Part shown: positions 7,552-15,361 of the stretch, piece by piece
How the letters are laid out: every line of letters starts with the position of its first letter
Position numbering within the stretch: the stretch's first letter is position 1
Assembly: GCA_043757205.1 (NCBI GenBank)
Contig: JAYVPU010000190.1
Coordinates: forward strand, 1-20,569
Length of the DNA stretch: 20,569 bases
Reading direction: 5' to 3'
Source: CANCDA01 sp043757205
GTDB taxonomy: Bacteria; Pseudomonadota; Gammaproteobacteria; Burkholderiales; Burkholderiaceae_C
Notes under the pieces: generated by a model
What the model was told of the DNA's origin: nothing
What the model saw: the letters and a program-made list of their open reading frames with translations, nothing else
The model's database searches: none
Position numbers and translations under genes: made by a program

Positions 7552-10500
7552 GTCGCTTACTTCAACGTTGGTTGGTGCTGGCAGGCGTATGGGCCGCAGT
7601 CTGTGATGCACATGCCGCCCAAACCCAGCCCCAAACCCTGGTTCCGGGGCAAGACTACTACTCATGGCAAATCGTTAGCGGCAGCCCCAAAAGCTTAGAA
7701 AAAATTTATCGTCAATACAGGGAATTGCCCTATGTACGGATCGAACGCCGGGGCGCGCTGTATGTGTTGCGTGCCGGGTTTTGGCCCAGCAGCCAGGTCG
7801 CGCGCGAGGCCTTGGCACAGCAGCTGGGCAAAGACGCCCTGATCCGAATCGCGGCCTATCGGCCCGATGCCATCGTGCTGCGCAATTGGGAAGCAGCCCC
7901 TGAACTCAATGCCACCGATGCGCTCACGCAAGACCTGCCCCTGCGGCCCATGAAACCCGCGCCAACACCGCTCACACCCCTGATCACTGAATTGCCCCCG
8001 CGCACACGAACGCAAACGGAACTAATGCCCCTGCGCGAGGCGGGCGATCCTAAGCCTTTTAACGCCGCAGACTATGCCCTGGCCTTCAATGTGTTCATGG
8101 GCGCAGGCCAGACCGAGCAGGCGTTTCGCCTCGCCCAAAAAGCTGTGGCCAGCGTGCCTTCGGACGCCGACTGGCGACGCAAACTGGCCCGCCTGAGCGA
8201 TTGGACGCAACGTCCCCAACTGGCATGGACGCAATGGTCGCATTTGTTCCAGCAGGGGGATCGCTCCGAAGAGGTGGTGAACGCCGTGCTGCGCCTCGCC
8301 CCCATGACTGAGCAGCCCGAGCTGGCCATTGCCGCCTGGGAAGTGCGCGCGGCCCGGCTGGACCCCACGCCCGCCCAATGGGCTGATCTGTATCGCTTGT
8401 ACGACATGGCTGGGCAGTCCAAACAAGGCTCGGTGGTTTTCGAGCAGCACTACCGCCGCCGAGGCGACCCCCTATTTCTGGAACAGGCGGCGCAAATGGC
8501 CGTCAATGCGGGCGATGATGAAAGGGGCGTGCGCCTGTACGCTGAGCGCGCCCGATTGAAACCCTTTTCCATGGACGCCACCTTGCATGCCGTGGTGACT
8601 TTGATTCGGCTCGACCGCATGCGCGAGGCCTATGCGTTGATGCAAGCCGTGAGCCCTGAGGTCCGTGAAGATGCCGAAGAGTTTTGGCGCTTGCTGGGCA
8701 ATGTCTCGTGGGAGTTGCAAGAAGCCGCAGGCGCAGAAAAAGCGTATCAAAATTTTGCGCGCGGACCCCAGGCCACGGCGGGCGACTGGTCGCGGCTGAT
8801 TTACTTGGTGCGTCAGCGCCACCCCAAACAAGGGGCGGATCTGGCGCTGGAGGCCTACCGGCGTTATGGCAATGCCGACAATTTGATGTTGGCGCTGGGC
8901 ATCTACGCCCAGGCGGGTGATGTGGCGGGACAAGCCCGGATTTTCAAACAGATCACCCCGTCTGATCTGGTGCTGTTGGAGGCTGACGTTCAATTCTTGG
9001 TGCTGCGCGGTCAGTTCTATCAAAACCAGGCCGAAATGGACAAGGCCTGGAAGGACTTTCGCCGGGCACTGAGTCACAGCTCGGATGACAGCCAAATTAC
9101 AGTGCCTGCGCTGTGGTTTTTGATCGATACCGGTCGCAAACAAGAGCTGGAGCCCATGTTGCGCGCGTTGGCCCCCCAGGCCCAAAAAGAATCCGCTTAC
9201 TGGCTGCCCTTTGCAGCGGGCTACCACGCACTAGATCGTTTCAAAGAGGCGCTGGACTGGTACCGCAAAGCGGTCGTGCGCAGCCCGGATGACAACCTCT
9301 TGCTGCTCAATTACGCCGATGCGCTAGCGCGGGTGAACCAGGTGGGCATGGCCGAGCGGGTGCGCCGCCATGCCTGGTTCAAGCTGCAAGAAAAATACCC
9401 CAAACCCAGCATCCAGGCCCCGCTGGACGATCAACCCGAACTGTTGGCCTTGGCGCGCTTGGCCATCCTCAACAGGCCTGGCGATCCGGGGCTGGCGTTG
9501 ATGCGGCAGGTGGTGAGTCAACTGCGCGGCCTGTCTGAAGAGCAAACGCAGACCAAGCAAACCCGCGACCTGATTTTGGGCTGGGCGATTTCTAAAGAAC
9601 AATTCCACAACGCGCGCAGCTGGATGTGGCTGAACTACGCTCGCCAAGCCGGCAAAGACCAGGCCGCGCCACTGTGGGGAGAAAGTCAAACCGCCCTCCA
9701 ATTGAACGAAACGCAAACCATGGATCGCTTGTTGCTCCAGCAAGCTGATCGTCTGCCGGTTTACAACCGCTACGACACCGCCTACGCGCTGGAGCATTGG
9801 CCGCAAGCGCTGAGCGTCGCCTATGAGGGCATGCAGCGCAACGAAGTCGATGAGCCTCTACACGACCGTTACCGCCAGCACACGCCCCTGCACGCGCACT
9901 ATGTGCAGATGCGCGTGGCCAATGAAGCCTATGGCTCGCTCAATGTGGACAGCGTGCAGATGGAAGCCCGCTTGGTGCTGGAGCCCAAATGGCATTTGAT
10001 GCTGGGCTGGGCGCAAAACATGCAATCCAGCTCAGACCTCTCTACCGCCCCCTTTGTGCCGGGTGGCGAGCAGCTCAGCAGCCTGGGCCTGCGCTGGCTG
10101 GGCGGCCATGGAGAGACGGCTGCAAGCGTCTTTCAGCGCAACGAGATGGCGGGCAACCTGGGTCTGAAGTTGTCTCAAATTTGGCGCTCCAGCCAACGCC
10201 TGGTGTTTGACGGCAGTGCCGGTCTGCGCGTGGACGCAACAGACAGCCTGCCCTTGAGGGTGGGGGGGTATGAAGACAACGTGCGCCTGGGCTTTAACTA
10301 CACCATCAGCAAGCGCGAATACTTGCGCTATGGCTTGCGCTTGGCGCGTTTTTCTACTCAGTTTGACGACTACCTGGGCTCCGGGCAAGGCCACAGTCTG
10401 GAACTGGGCTACCGTATCCGCACCGAGTACCCGGACTTTCGCGTGCGCGTGTTTGCCGAGCAGTACAACTACAGCTACGACGGCAGTGTGGGCGCCCAGA

Positions 10501-10853
10501 GCTTGAGTCGCTTGTCACCCGACGTTCTGGGACAAATCAACACAGGAAATCTCGAAGCGGTGAAATACTTCCTGCCCCAAGGCAGTACCAACTTGGGCGC
10601 GTGCCTGGGGATGGGCGAGAATCTGGCGGGGCAAAACATCCAGGACATTTATACGCGAGCTCTGCGGCCATTTTTTGATGTCTGCACCACCAACAACTCG
10701 CTCAACGGTGCGGGTTACAGTGGGGTGATTGGCCTGGCGGGCGCGATCACCGGAGAAGACCACTTCTCCCTTCGCATGGAACAAAGCAGCGGCGGCACAG
10801 GCAGCGGCGCTTTAAGTAAAACCTTGGCACTGCGTTACCGGCATTATTTTTAA
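7548..10853 (+). CDS. pelB: PelB C-terminal part: secreted SPOR-like/TPR protein with outer-membrane beta-barrel porin
   Basis: This 1101-residue protein is the export half of PelB. It has its own signal peptide (RLLQRWLVLAGVWAAVCDAHA, cleavage after A23). A SPOR-like segment follows at about 36-110 (YYSWQIVSGS, then ALYVLRAGFWPSSQVAREAL). A proline-rich linker spans about 120-160, and a long run of TPR-type helix pairs spans about 165-780 (FRLAQKAVASVPSDADW, ALDWYRKAVVRSPDDNLLL). From about 785 to the end the sequence alternates hydrophobic and polar beta strands and finishes in RYRHYF, a C-terminal Phe typical of Bam-assembled barrels. The barrel is about 315 residues, which fits the 16-strand PelB porin that releases Pel. 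C1019 and C1046 lie in the last large barrel loop. The gene overlaps the preceding one as ATGA. PelC follows after 10 bases. Confidence 0.9.
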   Translation: MSRLLQRWLVLAGVWAAVCDAHAAQTQPQTLVPGQDYYSWQIVSGSPKSLEKIYRQYRELPYVRIERRGALYVLRAGFWPSSQVAREALAQQLGKDALIRIAAYRPDAIVLRNWEAAPELNATDALTQDLPLRPMKPAPTPLTPLITELPPRTRTQTELMPLREAGDPKPFNAADYALAFNVFMGAGQTEQAFRLAQKAVASVPSDADWRRKLARLSDWTQRPQLAWTQWSHLFQQGDRSEEVVNAVLRLAPMTEQPELAIAAWEVRAARLDPTPAQWADLYRLYDMAGQSKQGSVVFEQHYRRRGDPLFLEQAAQMAVNAGDDERGVRLYAERARLKPFSMDATLHAVVTLIRLDRMREAYALMQAVSPEVREDAEEFWRLLGNVSWELQEAAGAEKAYQNFARGPQATAGDWSRLIYLVRQRHPKQGADLALEAYRRYGNADNLMLALGIYAQAGDVAGQARIFKQITPSDLVLLEADVQFLVLRGQFYQNQAEMDKAWKDFRRALSHSSDDSQITVPALWFLIDTGRKQELEPMLRALAPQAQKESAYWLPFAAGYHALDRFKEALDWYRKAVVRSPDDNLLLLNYADALARVNQVGMAERVRRHAWFKLQEKYPKPSIQAPLDDQPELLALARLAILNRPGDPGLALMRQVVSQLRGLSEEQTQTKQTRDLILGWAISKEQFHNARSWMWLNYARQAGKDQAAPLWGESQTALQLNETQTMDRLLLQQADRLPVYNRYDTAYALEHWPQALSVAYEGMQRNEVDEPLHDRYRQHTPLHAHYVQMRVANEAYGSLNVDSVQMEARLVLEPKWHLMLGWAQNMQSSSDLSTAPFVPGGEQLSSLGLRWLGGHGETAASVFQRNEMAGNLGLKLSQIWRSSQRLVFDGSAGLRVDATDSLPLRVGGYEDNVRLGFNYTISKREYLRYGLRLARFSTQFDDYLGSGQGHSLELGYRIRTEYPDFRVRVFAEQYNYSYDGSVGAQSLSRLSPDVLGQINTGNLEAVKYFLPQGSTNLGACLGMGENLAGQNIQDIYTRALRPFFDVCTTNNSLNGAGYSGVIGLAGAITGEDHFSLRMEQSSGGTGSGALSKTLALRYRHYF

Positions 10854-10863
10854 GAGGACGAGC

Positions 10864-11409
10864 ATGAAATTGAAACACGCACTTTTGTTGTTGATGACGG
10901 CGCTGGCCACCGTGGCCTGCACCACGGTGAGTTCGGTCGCCCCCAGCGCGCGCTTTGAGCCCGGTGCCAAGTGGGCCCTGCTGCCCATGGTGAATCAAAC
11001 CGACACCCCGCAAGCCGGGCTCTCGGCCGAGGCCATTGCCGAGCACGGCTTGCGCCTGCGTGGCCTGCGTGACATCGCGCGCTACCCCGTGGCCTTGTCG
11101 CGGGATAGTTTGTTTGAACCCTCAGAGCGCCGCGTGGCCGAAGAAGCCCAAAAATGGGCACGTGAACAGGGCATTCGTTATGGCTTAACGGGCGTGGTAG
11201 AAGAGTGGCGCTACAAGGTCGGCATTGATGGTGAGCCCGCTGTGGGCGTGACGCTTCAGGTGCTGGATTTGAGCACGGGTCAAATCGTCTGGAGTGCCTC
11301 CGGCGCCAAGAGCGGTTGGAGCCGCGAAGCCCTGTCGGGCGTGGCACACAAACTGATGTACCAGTTGCTGGACACCTTCCCCGTGCAGGCCACGCAAGAC
11401 AAGCGCTGA
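10864..11409 (+). CDS. pelC: PelC: outer-membrane lipoprotein of the Pel export channel
   Basis: PelC is a small lipoprotein that forms a periplasmic ring under the PelB porin and is thought to funnel the cationic polymer outwards. The protein has 181 residues (about 172 in Pseudomonas). It starts with a lipoprotein signal peptide, MKLKHALLLLMTALATVAC, with the acylated cysteine at C19; Thr at -3 is slightly atypical but acceptable. The mature part has the expected PelC features: ARFEPGAKWALLPMVNQTDTP, LTGVVEEWRYKVGIDGEPAV, VLDLSTGQIVWSASG and a C-terminal helix. The ATG has an excellent ribosome site, AAGAGGA at 10852-10858, which overlaps the pelB stop and lies 5 bases from the start. pelD follows after 13 bases. 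Confidence 0.93.
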   Translation: MKLKHALLLLMTALATVACTTVSSVAPSARFEPGAKWALLPMVNQTDTPQAGLSAEAIAEHGLRLRGLRDIARYPVALSRDSLFEPSERRVAEEAQKWAREQGIRYGLTGVVEEWRYKVGIDGEPAVGVTLQVLDLSTGQIVWSASGAKSGWSREALSGVAHKLMYQLLDTFPVQATQDKR

Positions 11410-11422
11410 GCCACACGCCCGG

Positions 11423-12796
11423 ATGCAACTCTCCCAAGAGTCCCGCCCCGCCCTTTGGCAGCGCCTGGCCCTGTCAAAGCGGCTCGCGCCTGAACTCATC
11501 GCTGCACGTGGCAAGTGGGTGGAGGTGCTGCTCATCTCGGTGCTTTTTATGGGCGCGGCCTGGCTCTGGCGGCCTGCGGATCCGTTGCTCACCCATTCCG
11601 CTTTCCCCTGGCTCTGGCTGGCCCCGGTTTTGCTCTCTTTGCGCTATGGGGTCATGCCCGGTTTGATCGGCGGCTTTCTGATCTTGGGCAACTGGTTTTT
11701 GGCCTATTACCTGGGTGTGGCGGTGGTGGTTCAGTCGGATTTCCCTCGTGACTATTTCTTTGGCGGTGGCCTGCTGATTCTCTTGTGCGGTGAATTCAGC
11801 GACGTCTGGCGCGACCGCATTGAGCGTATGGATGAAACCAACCTCTACGTGACCGAGCGCCTGTCCCGACTCACCCGACGTCACCTGCTGCTCAATTTGT
11901 CGCATGACCGCATGGAGCAAGAAATGCTGTCGCGGCCTGGCTCTTTGCGTGACGCTTTGGTTAACGTCAGAACGCTGGTGTTGCAAGAAGCGCGGCCCGG
12001 CGAACTGCTGCCTGGGTCCAAGGCCTTGCTGGATCTGCTGGCCCAGTACGTCAGCATCGAATCCGCCGCCATTTACAGCGCGGACGCTGAAGGCGATGCG
12101 AACCATGTGTTTGGCCCCGTTCTCCAGTCCATTGGTGAGCCCTTGCCGCTACGGGATGACGATGAGCTGCTGATGTTGGCGTTTGAGAAACACAAGCTGG
12201 CGCACATCTCAGACACCGAGGTCTCGCACGAGCGCAAATCCAACCAACTCATTGTTGCTCCCTTGATTGCCAGTGACAGCACGCTGGATGGGGTGATTGC
12301 CGTCAGCAAAATCCCTTTTTTCTCACTCAATGTTGAGAACCTGCAAATGATGTCGGTTATCCTGGCTTACTACGCCGACCACATCCACAATGCGGGCGAC
12401 GTGACCCTGTGCCGCCAGCACATGCCCACCATCCCGGCCACTTTCGCTGAAGAAGTGGCGCGCATGAAGCGCATGCAAAAAAAGGTCGGCATCACCAGCC
12501 ATATTGTGGTCATGAGCTTTGCCGCCAACATGAAGGCTGATGTGCCGGTTCAGTTTTTACAAATCAAGCGTGGCCTGGATCTGTATTGGCAAACCGAGGT
12601 CAATGGCTGCACCGTGATCGCCGTCATGATGCCTTTTGCCAGCGCACAGGCGAAAAATGGCTTCCTGCACCGCATCGATACCTGGCTCAAGGCCACCTAT
12701 TCAGGCGGCTTTGACGCCTTGCAAATCCGTTTGCGCAGCATTGATTTTTCGCGTGAAGACCCCTTGCAGGTTTTGCCCGAAGTCATGCAGTCATGA
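11423..12796 (+). CDS. pelD: PelD: inner-membrane c-di-GMP receptor activating Pel synthesis
   Basis: PelD senses cyclic di-GMP and switches on the PelF-containing synthase. The 457-residue length matches Pseudomonas PelD (455). Transmembrane helices lie at about 32-49, 60-74, 77-103 and 111-124. They are followed by a juxtamembrane helix or coiled coil (about 125-165), a GAF domain (about 175-330) and a degenerate GGDEF domain (about 335-457) with no GGDEF active-site motif, so it should bind but not make c-di-GMP. The inhibitory-site RxxD motif is intact as R383-G-L-D386, with R417 a candidate for the additional arginine that contacts the nucleotide. The ribosome site is weak. The stop codon overlaps the pelE start (ATGA). 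Pel output is therefore probably controlled post-translationally by c-di-GMP. Confidence 0.95.
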   Translation: MQLSQESRPALWQRLALSKRLAPELIAARGKWVEVLLISVLFMGAAWLWRPADPLLTHSAFPWLWLAPVLLSLRYGVMPGLIGGFLILGNWFLAYYLGVAVVVQSDFPRDYFFGGGLLILLCGEFSDVWRDRIERMDETNLYVTERLSRLTRRHLLLNLSHDRMEQEMLSRPGSLRDALVNVRTLVLQEARPGELLPGSKALLDLLAQYVSIESAAIYSADAEGDANHVFGPVLQSIGEPLPLRDDDELLMLAFEKHKLAHISDTEVSHERKSNQLIVAPLIASDSTLDGVIAVSKIPFFSLNVENLQMMSVILAYYADHIHNAGDVTLCRQHMPTIPATFAEEVARMKRMQKKVGITSHIVVMSFAANMKADVPVQFLQIKRGLDLYWQTEVNGCTVIAVMMPFASAQAKNGFLHRIDTWLKATYSGGFDALQIRLRSIDFSREDPLQVLPEVMQS

Positions 12797-13833
12797 ACAA
12801 CCTTTTTTGGGCCATTGCAGCCCTATCGGCAGACGCGGCATTGTTTGCCAGCGGCATGACCCTGAATCACTCACTCTCGGCATTTTTGGCCGTCAGTGTG
12901 TTGCACGCAACGTGTTGTTCTGTGCTGGCCACCTGTGCTTTCGTGCTGTTGCCCGCACGCTATCGACAATCCAAAGTCTGGGCCTGGTGGCTCATGTTTA
13001 ACTTTGCCTTTATTGCCCCGGTGCTGGGCCCGATTGGCATTGTGCTCATCATCCACTTCACTCTGATCCGCAAAACCGACACATTGGGTCAGGCCATCCC
13101 GCGCACGATTGAGTTGCCCGTCTATGACGTTCAAATGCACGAAACCGCGCGCGCGGGGCAAGGCGCCATTCGCTCACGCTTGACCAGCAATGTCCCGGCC
13201 CACGTGCGCATGCAGTCCTTGTTGACCTTGCAAGTGGTGCCCAGTGGCGTGGCCAATCCGATCCTGGAAGACCTGTTGGGCGATGAAGCCGATGACGTGC
13301 GCTTGGTGGCTTTTGGCATGCTGGATGCAGCCGAGAAAAAACTCTCGGTGCAAATTCACCGCGCACAAAAAAGTCTGGATAAATCCCTGCCCCCCAAAGC
13401 CCGCTACGACGGTTACCGGCATCTGGCAGAGCTGCACTGGGAGTTGATTTATGAAGCCTTGGTGCAAGGTGAGCTGCGCAAGCACGTGCTGGCTGAGGCC
13501 TTGCAGTGCTTAGAAGCCGCCTTGGCGCTTGAGCCTCAGCCGGAGGTCGGACTTTTGTTTCTCAAAGGAAAAATTCTTTTGGCCCAAGGCCTTGCCCAGC
13601 CCTCAGAGGCGGCCTTCAGGGCCGCGATGCGACTGGGCCAGACGGAAGCCTCGGTCTTGCCCTACTTGGCCGATTTGGCCTATCAGCAGCGGGCGTTTGG
13701 CGAGGTGCGGGATTACATGCGCCGACTTTTGCCCCTGCAGGTGAGCCCTCGCACCCATACGATCATTGACCTTTGGACTGGACGTGACCACTTCCAGCAA
13801 TTCCGTGACCTCCGCAACCTCCAGCACATCTGA
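12793..13833 (+). CDS. pelE: PelE: inner-membrane TPR scaffold of the Pel synthase
   Basis: PelE links PelD, PelF and PelG in the inner-membrane synthase complex. The 346-residue protein (about 329 in Pseudomonas) has hydrophobic segments at about 4-20, 29-53 and 63-90. A cytoplasmic part follows, with HEAT/TPR-like helices (VPAHVRMQSLLTLQVVPSG, LLGDEADDVRLVAFGMLD) and clearer TPRs near 235-330 (ALQCLEAALALEPQPEVGLL, EAAFRAAMRLGQTE). The start codon sits in the pelD stop (ATGA), indicating translational coupling. The 3' end overlaps pelF by about 50 bases. Confidence 0.92.
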   Translation: MNNLFWAIAALSADAALFASGMTLNHSLSAFLAVSVLHATCCSVLATCAFVLLPARYRQSKVWAWWLMFNFAFIAPVLGPIGIVLIIHFTLIRKTDTLGQAIPRTIELPVYDVQMHETARAGQGAIRSRLTSNVPAHVRMQSLLTLQVVPSGVANPILEDLLGDEADDVRLVAFGMLDAAEKKLSVQIHRAQKSLDKSLPPKARYDGYRHLAELHWELIYEALVQGELRKHVLAEALQCLEAALALEPQPEVGLLFLKGKILLAQGLAQPSEAAFRAAMRLGQTEASVLPYLADLAYQQRAFGEVRDYMRRLLPLQVSPRTHTIIDLWTGRDHFQQFRDLRNLQHI

Positions 13834-15361
13834 ACCCACGCTCCCCAAAGCCGACAGCGTGGACGTGCTCCTGCTGCTGGAGGGTACCTTCCCCTACGTG
13901 GCCGGGGGCGTATCGAGCTGGGTCAACCAAATCATTCGGGGCTACCCTGAGTTGCGCTTCGGTGCCATCTTTATTGGCAGCCAGCCTTCGGACTACGGTG
14001 CCATGCGCTACGCCCTGCCGGACAACCTGGTGCACCTGGACGTCGTGTACCTGGCGGAAAACAAACCCACGACCAAGATCCACCCGACCAAGGTCAAGGC
14101 CGATTCGAAAATGATGGCGCAGGTCAAGCGCATGCATGAGTTGTTCCAAACCGACATCCGCCACCCGGACTGTCCGCACCTGTTCTCCTCGACGATGGAC
14201 GAAGCCCACGCCGGGGGCAAGCTCAGCCACGAAACCTTTTTGCACAGCGAAGCCGCTTGGGAGCAAATCAAAGACAGCTACCTGCGCTACAGCACCGACC
14301 CGTCGTTTGTCGATTATTTCTGGACCATACGCACCATCCACACCCCCTTGTGGCGCTTGCGCGAAATTGCTCAGAATTGTCCTAAGGCCCGTATCTACCA
14401 CTCGGTGTCCACGGGCTACGCGGGTGTGCTGGGCCTGCTGCTCAAGCATCAGAACCCGCGCCCCTACATCCTGAGCGAACACGGCATTTACGTCAAAGAG
14501 CGCAAGATCGACCTGTACCAGGCACAGTGGATCAAAGACAACCGCAGTGTCTTTGACCACGACCCCTCGCAGGTCAGCTACTACCGCCAAATCTGGATCC
14601 GCTTCTTTGAGCACCTGGGCTACCTCACCTACCAGGCCGCCGACCATATCGTGGCCTTGTACGAGGCCAACCGTCAACGTCAACTGGCCGACGGTGCACC
14701 GCCCGAACGCACCAGCAACATCCCCAACGGCATTGACATTGAACGCTTTGCACCCTTGCGTGCGCTGCGGCCCGCGACGCCGCCGCCCGTCCTGTGCCTG
14801 ATTGGTCGCGTGGTGCCCATCAAAGACATCAAAACCTTTATTCGCTCCATGCGCAGCGTGGTCGCGCGTCTGCCCGAGGCGCAGGCCTGGATTGCCGGGC
14901 CGGAAGAAGAAGATCCGGACTACGCCCAGGAATGTCATGAACTCGCCGAGCGCTTGGGCCTGGCCCATTGCATCAAGTTCATGGGCTTTCAAAAGCTCAC
15001 CGACATCCTGCCCCAGGTCGGCCTGGTGGTGCTGAGTTCCATTAGCGAGGCTTTGCCGCTGGTGATTCTGGAAGGCTACGCCGCCGGCGTGCCCACGGTC
15101 AGCACCGATGTGGGTTCCTGCCGTCAACTGGTTTACGGCTTGCCCGGCGCGGACGAGGCCCTGGGTGCGTCCGGGCGCATCGTGCGCATTGCCGACCCGG
15201 AGGCCCTGGGCACCGCCGCGTTGGAGTTGCTGACCGATAACGCCGCCTGGCACAGCGCCAGCCAGGCCGCCATCCGTCGGGTGGAGGCCTATTACGCCCA
15301 GCACATGATGTTTGACCGCTACCGTGACCTCTACACCGAGGGCCTGGCATGGCAGGCATAG
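13784..15361 (+). CDS. pelF: PelF: cytoplasmic GT4 glycosyltransferase that polymerises Pel
   Basis: PelF is the retaining GT-B glycosyltransferase (family GT4) that builds the Pel chain from nucleotide sugars and is recruited to the membrane by PelD, PelE and PelG. The N-terminal signature LLLLEGTFPYVAGGVSSWV is diagnostic for PelF. IPNGIDIERFAP, IGRVVPIKDIKTFIRSM and the GT4 E-x7-E motif at E422/E430 (SISEALPLVILEGYAAGVP) mark the C-terminal donor-binding lobe. There is no ATG between the upstream stop and the signature. Possible starts are TTG 13766, GTG 13784 and GTG 13805. I prefer 13784 (525 residues, weak GGA about 6 bases upstream), but 13766 is possible and adds six residues. Pseudomonas PelF is about 507 residues. 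The first 27 or so residues are Ser/Thr-rich and probably disordered. The 3' end overlaps pelG by 13 bases. Confidence 0.94.
   Translation: MTTSSNSVTSATSSTSEPTLPKADSVDVLLLLEGTFPYVAGGVSSWVNQIIRGYPELRFGAIFIGSQPSDYGAMRYALPDNLVHLDVVYLAENKPTTKIHPTKVKADSKMMAQVKRMHELFQTDIRHPDCPHLFSSTMDEAHAGGKLSHETFLHSEAAWEQIKDSYLRYSTDPSFVDYFWTIRTIHTPLWRLREIAQNCPKARIYHSVSTGYAGVLGLLLKHQNPRPYILSEHGIYVKERKIDLYQAQWIKDNRSVFDHDPSQVSYYRQIWIRFFEHLGYLTYQAADHIVALYEANRQRQLADGAPPERTSNIPNGIDIERFAPLRALRPATPPPVLCLIGRVVPIKDIKTFIRSMRSVVARLPEAQAWIAGPEEEDPDYAQECHELAERLGLAHCIKFMGFQKLTDILPQVGLVVLSSISEALPLVILEGYAAGVPTVSTDVGSCRQLVYGLPGADEALGASGRIVRIADPEALGTAALELLTDNAAWHSASQAAIRRVEAYYAQHMMFDRYRDLYTEGLAWQA

Noticed and set aside
13763..15304. 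513-codon open frame antisense to pelF
   Set aside because: It mirrors the GC-rich codon structure of pelF; no recognisable domain, and pelF is unambiguous.
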